In this document: positions 63,911 to 64,000 of the stretch, piece after piece
Numbering within the stretch: the first letter of the stretch is position 1
How the letters are laid out: each line of letters starts with the position of its first letter
Assembly (NCBI RefSeq): GCF_900129155.1
Contig: NZ_FQVF01000024.1
Location: 20,015-84,014 of the forward strand
From: Marinomonas polaris DSM 16579
GTDB lineage: Bacteria; Pseudomonadota; Gammaproteobacteria; Pseudomonadales; Marinomonadaceae
Reading direction: 5' to 3'
DNA length: 64,000 nucleotides
Translations under genes and position numbers: made by a program
Notes under the pieces: model-generated
What the model saw: the letters and a program-made list of their open reading frames with translations, nothing else
Told to the model about the DNA's origin: nothing
Database searches by the model: none

Positions 63911-64000
63911 CTACTCTCACATGGGATCTCCCACACTACCATCGGCGATGGCGCTTTTCACTTCTGAGTTCGGGATGGGATCAGGTGGTTCAACGCCTCT
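63896..64000 (-). rRNA. rrf: 5S ribosomal RNA, 3' part
   Basis: The minus strand reads GAACCACCTGATCCCATCCC, then CGAACTCAGAAGTGAAA, CGCCGATGGTAGTGTGGGA and CCATGTGAGAGTAGG, which are the conserved core segments of 5S rRNA. By alignment with the E. coli ending, the 3' end is at about 63896. The first ~15 bases of the gene lie outside the window. The rest of the rRNA operon should continue to the right. Confidence 0.95.

Overview
The window looks like chromosome of a marine gammaproteobacterium of the Oceanospirillales type; Marinomonas is my best guess. The reasons are the mix of TRAP, ectoine and DASS-type uptake systems, a BicA-like SulP transporter, a full-length gammaproteobacterial RNase E, an aceEF operon without lpd, nadC-ackA-pta, and a 5S rRNA end. 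The genus is inferred from content and not proven. No tRNA gene or CRISPR array was seen.

Layout. Positions 1-3154 hold a TRAP transporter (the small permease runs off the left edge), its binding protein and a LysR regulator. Positions 3368-17775 hold one broken gene with an island inside it. A CLCA_X-type gene for a putative zinc-metalloprotease-like protein (HEWFH motif, LPD1-like C-terminus) is split into an N-terminal piece at 17467-17775 and a C-terminal piece at 3368-3808. Joining the pieces restores a 249-codon frame. The roughly 13.7 kb between them is a mobile island. It has a four-gene operon of tyrosine-recombinase-type proteins at one end (11352-17390), resembling Tn554 TnpABC and gamma-mobile-trio proteins. 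Its cargo is an arsenic operon (arsR, arsC, acr3, a phosphatase, a GAPDH and arsJ), a repeat lipoprotein, and two decayed insertion sequences (IS1595-type and IS30-type).

From 17.8 to 27.3 kb there are a secreted protein of unknown role, a DJ-1/PfpI protein, a Tat-exported PhoX phosphatase, an AlaX editing protein, a LysE exporter with a divergent AraC regulator, a chemoreceptor and a DASS dicarboxylate transporter. From 27.5 to 43.9 kb lie housekeeping genes: rluC divergent from rne (rne carries a -1 frame change at an A AAA AAG heptamer), a SulP transporter, aceE-aceF, and nadC-ackA-pta. From 44 to 50.5 kb there is a compact type IV pilus operon (pilin, short PilB, PilC, PilD) joined to coaE and yacG, followed by a REC-TPR protein and a sensorless histidine kinase. 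From 50.5 to 56.2 kb, on the minus strand, are a GntR regulator with a BenE transporter, a ZIP metal transporter and the ehuBCDA (hydroxy)ectoine importer.

The right end (56.5-63.6 kb) is a redox cluster: dsbD, a response regulator and a histidine kinase on the minus strand, diverging from a TlpA-like thioredoxin, a DUF4266 lipoprotein, a DUF3570 protein and an ApbE-type flavin transferase on the plus strand. The likely logic is that DsbD feeds electrons to TlpA. TlpA may keep the DUF4266 cysteines reduced, and ApbE may flavinylate DUF3570. This is inference. The window ends in a 5S rRNA gene whose tail and terminator are present twice.
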